From Micromonospora sp. AMSO31t (lineage in GTDB: Bacteria; Actinomycetota; Actinomycetes; Mycobacteriales; Micromonosporaceae), in assembly GCF_008868175.1 (NCBI RefSeq), contig NZ_WBKT01000037.1, positions 1-44,027 on the forward strand: 44,027 nt of DNA. Reading direction: 5' to 3'. Each line of letters starts with the position of its first letter. Position 1 is the first letter of the stretch. Both the position numbers and the translations under genes were made by a program. The notes beneath the pieces are model-generated. The model saw only the letters and a program-made list of their open reading frames with translations. It searched no databases and was not told the origin of the DNA. Positions 39,793 to 44,027 of this stretch are shown here, piece by piece.

Positions 39793-42569
39793 CGGTCATC
39801 CACCTTTCCGGCGCGGACGCCGTTGAGTTCCACGGTCAGTTCGGTGACGTGGGTGCCGCCGGGGCCGCGGAGCACCTGCTCGTCGCGGTCCGGCAGCATC
39901 TCGGTGAGCACCAGGCGGCTGCCCGCCCCCCGCCCGGTCGCCTCCAGCAGTTGCAGGCAGAAGTGGCTGTCGAAGTCGACGTAGAGCGGCTTGTGGTCGG
40001 GCCGGCCGCCCGGCTGCGCGGCGGGCTGGCCGCCGTCGGCGGCCGGGGTGAGCCGGGTGCCCTCGGGGGTGGCGAAGACCCGGCGGGGCAGGTTGTTGTC
40101 GCGGCGCCAGCGCTGCCAGCGCAGGAACCAGTCGGCGTCGCTCTGCTCCGGGGTGCGCGGCGGCGGCAGGTGGTCCGGGTGCAGCTTCCACATGCGGCGT
40201 TGCAGCACGAGGTCGCCGTGCACGATGCGGGGGTAGCCGGCGATGCCGTGCCCGGGCAGCGGCACGGTGGTGCCGGCCCACAGGTCGGGCTGGGCCATGC
40301 CCAGGTAGGCGAAGGTGAGCAGCACCTGCTGCACCTCGGGCAGCGCCATGGGCAGCAGGAAGCCCAGGTAGACCGGGATGACCTCGGCGTCGAGCCGGCG
40401 CGAGCGCAGCAGCAGCCGGTCGGTGACCGGGTCGTGTTCGACGCTGAGGTCGTCCATGTGGATCTGCTCGGCGGCCGGCCGGAAGCTGACCTCCCCCGGG
40501 CAGACCAGCTCGTACGGGGTGACCGCCGGGTGCAGGTTGAGGTTGGTGGCGTCGTACCCGCCCTTCAGCTCGGCGAGCACGGCGCCGGGCGGCGCCAGCC
40601 GGGCCAGCTCGGCGCGGAGCGTGCCGGCGAGGTCCTGGTTGGCGAAGAGGTGGGCGAAGCGGGAGAACAGCAGGGTCATGCCGGAGTAGATCCGGTTGAC
40701 CACCACCCGGTGGCGGTCGCCCTGGTCGGCGATCTGGAGGAAGAACGACCGGGGGTCGAGCGTGCCGAGGGTCTCGGGCACCATGGCGGCCACGTCGGTC
40801 ATGACGTCGTCGTCCAGGCGCAGTTCCTCGGCGCCGGCCGGCAGCCGGTCGTACGCCTCGTTCATCCGCCGGGCGATCTCGACGCGGGCGTCGTCGAGTG
40901 CGGTGATCTCGTCCTGCTTGAACCAGTTCTCCTGCCGCACGTAGGTGTTGTCGGCGTCGAAGGCCCGGCGGCGCATCATCCGCCCGCTGTAGTGCTCGAA
41001 GAAGTCCTGCTGGAACTCGTGGGCGAAGGTGAGCAGGTCGTCGCAGCGCCCGCCGGCGCCGTAGCGGGCCCGGAAGAAGCCCTTGGTGGCCAGCCGGCGG
41101 GGCAGGTTGATGTCGAACACGGGCATGATGCGGGCCAGCGCCCGCAGGCCGGGCAGGACGTCGCGTTCCCAGCGGGTCCGGTCGGCGGTGACCGGCCGGC
41201 CGGTGCGCAGCGTGGCGTCCTCGTAGAGCAGGGTCCGCGGGGCGGGCACGTCGGCGCGGCCGAGGTCGGTGTGGGCGGCGACGAGTTCGCGCCGGATGTC
41301 GGCGAGTACCCGGCGGCGGCCCGCCACGTCGTGATCGGGGTAGCCGGTGGCGAGGCGGTTGGCGGTTCCCACCCGCTCGGCGAGCCGGTCGGCCCAGTCG
41401 CGGCCGATCTCCCCGAGCGCCCGCCGGTAGCCCTCGACCGGGTCGTCGGCGTGGATGTCCAGGTGCAGGTTCGGCACCACGAGCAGGCCCACCCGCAGCA
41501 GGTGGTGCAGGTACTGCGCGATCTCCGCGGCGGGCCGGTCGTCGGTGGTGAGCTCGTCGACCAGGTCGGCGAGGCGCCGGACCCGGCCGCGGTCGAGCGC
41601 GGCCAGGATGTCGTGCAGCACCCGGCCGGTGGGCAGCACGAACAGCGACTCGTGGATCGACTCGAGGGTGATGGCGGCCTCGCCGTCCTCGGAGCTGGTG
41701 CGGCGGCGGCGCAGGTAGCGCAGCCGGCCGCGCTCGATGCGCCAGCCGGTGGTGAGGGCCACCGGCAGGTCCGCGCGCAGCGTCTCGTCGGCGAGGACGA
41801 CGGCCGAGAGCCGGCCCAGCGCGGCCAGGTTGAGCCGGGCCGCGCCCCGCTTCGCGTCGCCGGTGTGGTCGACCGCCGGCTCGACGTCGAGCAGCGAACC
41901 GGCGCTCGGGGCGAAGGTGCCGACGTTGACGGTGGTGAGCCGGCTGAACGGGCTGGTCTTGCAGGCGGTGCGGAACGCGTACTCGAGCAGGGACCGTTCC
42001 ACCCGGCGGGCCCGCTTGCCGAGGCGGCCGGGCGCGGCCAGGTAGGTGGGCAGGTACTGGTCGAGCGACGGCGAGGCGAGCAGGATGCCGCCGCGCAGGT
42101 CCGGGTCGTCGGCCAGCTCGCGCAGCACGTCCCGGCGCTGCGCCAGCTCCGCGGCCAGCACCGCCGCGCCGTCGGCCAGCTCCCGGCGGTACGCCGCGAA
42201 GGTGTCCAGCCAGGCGGCCAGCATCCGGTGCGTGTCGGCGCCCAGTTCCGCCGCCGGCCAGGCGTCGGCGTCGGCGGGGTCGGGCCGGCGCAGGTTCCAC
42301 ACGTCGCGGCGGAGCCGGATGAGCCGCCGCCGCAGCCGGTCGTCGGCGAGGTTGCGAGCCACCGCCTCCTGGAGCGCGTCGGCCAGCGGCGGGCCGGTCG
42401 CCCGGAGCCGGTCCTCCAGGTCCAGTGCGCGGCGGGCCCAGGCGGCGCTGCGGTCGAAGGCGAGCCGGTCGGCGACCTCCAGCGGCAGGCCGGCGGTGCG
42501 CAGCATGAACACCTCCGGCATCCGCCAGGACACCTCGGCGGCCGCTGGTGCGGGCAGGGACACCGTCAC
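39789..42569 (-). CDS. Lantibiotic dehydratase, N-terminal (glutamylation) domain protein
   Basis: The protein of about 926 residues matches the LanB N-terminal domain: FMLRTAGLPLEVADRL at the start, EYAFRTACKTSPFSRLTTVNV near residue 205 (split as FRTACKTSPFSRLT), and later RVVVNRIYSGMTLLFSRF with the VVN-RF signature. It uses glutamyl-tRNA to add glutamate to Ser/Thr side chains of a precursor peptide. A C-terminal elimination domain is not fused, and the next gene supplies it, as in thiopeptide systems. The start GTG 42569 is fixed by AAGGAGAG; the frame is open to 42797, but that part is a shadow of the dehydrogenase gene. Confidence 0.85.
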   Translation of the reverse strand: MTVSLPAPAAAEVSWRMPEVFMLRTAGLPLEVADRLAFDRSAAWARRALDLEDRLRATGPPLADALQEAVARNLADDRLRRRLIRLRRDVWNLRRPDPADADAWPAAELGADTHRMLAAWLDTFAAYRRELADGAAVLAAELAQRRDVLRELADDPDLRGGILLASPSLDQYLPTYLAAPGRLGKRARRVERSLLEYAFRTACKTSPFSRLTTVNVGTFAPSAGSLLDVEPAVDHTGDAKRGAARLNLAALGRLSAVVLADETLRADLPVALTTGWRIERGRLRYLRRRRTSSEDGEAAITLESIHESLFVLPTGRVLHDILAALDRGRVRRLADLVDELTTDDRPAAEIAQYLHHLLRVGLLVVPNLHLDIHADDPVEGYRRALGEIGRDWADRLAERVGTANRLATGYPDHDVAGRRRVLADIRRELVAAHTDLGRADVPAPRTLLYEDATLRTGRPVTADRTRWERDVLPGLRALARIMPVFDINLPRRLATKGFFRARYGAGGRCDDLLTFAHEFQQDFFEHYSGRMMRRRAFDADNTYVRQENWFKQDEITALDDARVEIARRMNEAYDRLPAGAEELRLDDDVMTDVAAMVPETLGTLDPRSFFLQIADQGDRHRVVVNRIYSGMTLLFSRFAHLFANQDLAGTLRAELARLAPPGAVLAELKGGYDATNLNLHPAVTPYELVCPGEVSFRPAAEQIHMDDLSVEHDPVTDRLLLRSRRLDAEVIPVYLGFLLPMALPEVQQVLLTFAYLGMAQPDLWAGTTVPLPGHGIAGYPRIVHGDLVLQRRMWKLHPDHLPPPRTPEQSDADWFLRWQRWRRDNNLPRRVFATPEGTRLTPAADGGQPAAQPGGRPDHKPLYVDFDSHFCLQLLEATGRGAGSRLVLTEMLPDRDEQVLRGPGGTHVTELTVELNGVRAGKVDDR

Positions 42570-42597
42570 GGGTCTCTCCTTCGTCGACGTGTGGGGG

Positions 42598-44027
42598 TCA
42601 GAGCCGGTGGACGAGATCGGCGGTGCCGTCCGGGTGCCGCCCGAGCAGCAGGAACAACACGGTCCGTTCGTCGGTGCCGGACCGGCCGAGGGCGTCGTCC
42701 ATGGCGACGTTGTCGAAGCCCAGCACCGCGCCGCAGCCGATCCGCTGGGCGGTGGCCGCGCAGTAGCCGCGCTGGGCGACCGCGCCGATCTCGGCATTCA
42801 GCAGCCGGTAGCCGCGCGGGCCGACGGCGTCGAGCACCGCGTCCAGCCGGCCGGAGATGGCCAGCACGGCGCCGACCTGCCCCATCGTGTAGTTGGTGAG
42901 GAAGTACTGCTGTTGCAGGAAGGCGGACATGCCGCCGTCGGGTTCGGCCGCGGCGGGCAGCAGCGCGTGCTGCCGGGGGCAGTAGCCGTAGGTGCCGGCC
43001 GTGAGGCCGTCGACGTGGTTCGCGAACACCCACAGGCGGGTCAGCGCCGGCGCGTCCGGGGGCAGCCCGGCGTCGGCCGGGTGGTGCCGGCCGGCGGCGG
43101 CGAAGGCGAGGGTGGTGCCCAGTTCGGCTGCGGTCAGGTCGGGCGGCCGGCGGAACCGGCCGAAGCTGCTGGACCGGGTGGCGAGGACCGTCGACAGGGG
43201 ACTCTCCAGCCGGTCCAGCAGCGGCGCGGGCAGGGCCACGGGCTCGCCGGGCAGGTCCCGGGGCGCGGCCGCGGCCAGGGCCTGCGGCGCGGGGACGGCC
43301 GGGGCCGCCGCCGCCCGGTGCACTGCGGTCACCGCGGGGAACTCCCGCAGCCGGCGGGACCGTTCGAACGCCGGGTACCGGACCCGGACGTCGGGGCTCT
43401 GCCCGGCCGGTCCGGCCGGCTCGGCGCCGGCCCAGGTCAGGGGTACGACGGCGAAGGCGCTCTCCCGGTCGCCGTCGAGGCCGAGCAGCCGGTCCACCGG
43501 CGCCGGGTCGAAACCGAGCAGCCGGGGCAGGGGTACGCCGAGGGCGCGCGCCAGCAGGTCCCAGGAGCCGAGCAGGGCGCCGAGGTCCTGGGTGACCACG
43601 TGGTAGCAGAAGCTGTTGTATTTGAACGAGTTCTTCCAGAACCGGATGGTCGCCACCAGGAAGCTGTCCGCCTCGCCCGCCTGTTCGCCGACCGCGGCGC
43701 GGACCCGGTCGCCGGCGTCACCGAGCAGCAGCCGTTCCAGCACGTGCGGGCCGGTGCCGTAGTGGTAGACCCCCGGCAGCAGCGGCGCGGAGCCGCCGGC
43801 CACCAGGTAGAGCTCCACCGGGTACATGCCGCCGCCCGAGGCGGTGCCGCGCCCCCAGACGGCGTGCTCGAAGTGGGCCCGCTTGGCCAGGTCCTGGTTC
43901 CAGTTCACGGTGAGCCGCCGGTCCAGCACCCCGTACGACAGGCGCAGCAGCGCCGACAGGGCGGGCAGCGACCAGCCTCCGGTCGGCGGCAGGCCGTCCC
44001 CGGTGAACAGGTCCCGCAGGGTGGGCA
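42598..44027 (-). CDS. SagB-type dehydrogenase with two nitroreductase domains (partial at 5' end)
   Basis: The visible 476 codons run past the right edge; codons for TLRDLFTGDGLPPTGGW continue upstream of 43929 in the same frame. The first half has RTASGGGMYP-type ASGGGMYPVELYLV and KNSFKYNSFCYHVVTQDLGAL, the second RSSSFGRFR and YRLLNAEIGAVAQRGYCAA, so two copies of the flavin nitroreductase fold. SagB proteins use FMN to oxidise azolines to azoles in RiPPs. Its Tyr/Lys-rich KY motif fits. It is 28 bases upstream of the LanB start and so first in the visible operon. Confidence 0.82.
   Translation of the reverse strand, partial: PTLRDLFTGDGLPPTGGWSLPALSALLRLSYGVLDRRLTVNWNQDLAKRAHFEHAVWGRGTASGGGMYPVELYLVAGGSAPLLPGVYHYGTGPHVLERLLLGDAGDRVRAAVGEQAGEADSFLVATIRFWKNSFKYNSFCYHVVTQDLGALLGSWDLLARALGVPLPRLLGFDPAPVDRLLGLDGDRESAFAVVPLTWAGAEPAGPAGQSPDVRVRYPAFERSRRLREFPAVTAVHRAAAAPAVPAPQALAAAAPRDLPGEPVALPAPLLDRLESPLSTVLATRSSSFGRFRRPPDLTAAELGTTLAFAAAGRHHPADAGLPPDAPALTRLWVFANHVDGLTAGTYGYCPRQHALLPAAAEPDGGMSAFLQQQYFLTNYTMGQVGAVLAISGRLDAVLDAVGPRGYRLLNAEIGAVAQRGYCAATAQRIGCGAVLGFDNVAMDDALGRSGTDERTVLFLLLGRHPDGTADLVHRL

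Noticed and set aside
42570..42797. N-terminal extension of the LanB protein
   Set aside because: It lies inside the SagB-type gene and has no similarity to LanB; GTG 42569 has its own ribosome binding site.
39849..42899. About 1,000-codon plus-strand frame opposite the LanB gene
   Set aside because: It is a shadow produced by GC-rich third positions; the minus-strand LanB has clear family motifs and fits the operon.
1..44027. CRISPR arrays, insertion sequences, prophage or tRNA genes
   Set aside because: No spaced direct repeats, transposase motifs, phage structural genes or cloverleaf signals were recognised by eye; a tRNA scan could still find one.

Overview
The window reads as chromosomal DNA of a high-GC actinomycete, most likely Micromonosporaceae-like. 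That placement is inferred from strong G/C bias at third codon positions, frequent GTG/TTG starts, GGAGG-type ribosome binding sites, an NhaA-DsbA fusion, HelR, a cytochrome bd operon and a thiopeptide/lanthipeptide-type RiPP cluster. No rRNA, tRNA, CRISPR array, insertion sequence or prophage gene was recognised.

Layout. 1-3.5 kb: secreted proteins (end of a Pro/Ser/Thr-rich protein, a phospholipase-D-like protein, a glycoside-hydrolase-like protein, a CapA-like lipoprotein). 3.6-15.3 kb: a block that looks devoted to redox, thiol and electrophile stress. It holds an NhaA-DsbA fusion, a frameshifted osmC, a TetR regulator, msrA with a truncated msrB, three medium-chain oxidoreductases (two a recent tandem duplication), two YjdJ-type acetyltransferases, an MFS exporter and a DUF417 membrane protein. 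Four copies of a 14-bp palindrome, GGAC-N6-GTCC, lie in the gaps around the TetR gene and form a candidate local regulon. 15.3-17.8 kb: cydAB. 18-23.8 kb: ferritin-like protein, DUF4396 membrane protein, an AhpD-like protein divergent from a cysteine-free ArsR regulator, an EamA exporter divergent from a LysR regulator, and a VOC protein.

24-31 kb: HelR-type RNA polymerase-remodelling ATPase, a secreted alpha/beta hydrolase (lipase-like) and a divergent acyl-CoA dehydrogenase/oxidase. 31-37.4 kb: mixed small genes (site-2-protease-like membrane protein, sulfotransferase, P-loop kinase-like protein, GNAT, HhH protein, zinc-ribbon protein, Nudix, HAD) and a decayed coaD-like gene with an in-frame TAG.

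37.5-44 kb: a RiPP biosynthetic operon on the minus strand that runs off the right edge. In transcription order it encodes a SagB-type dehydrogenase, a LanB glutamylation-domain protein, a stand-alone LanB C-terminal (elimination or cycloaddition) protein, and a membrane M50-like metalloprotease with an N-terminal PqqD/RRE-like domain. The last three overlap by ATGA junctions. The precursor peptide and any YcaO cyclase are not in the window and probably lie upstream, beyond 44027.
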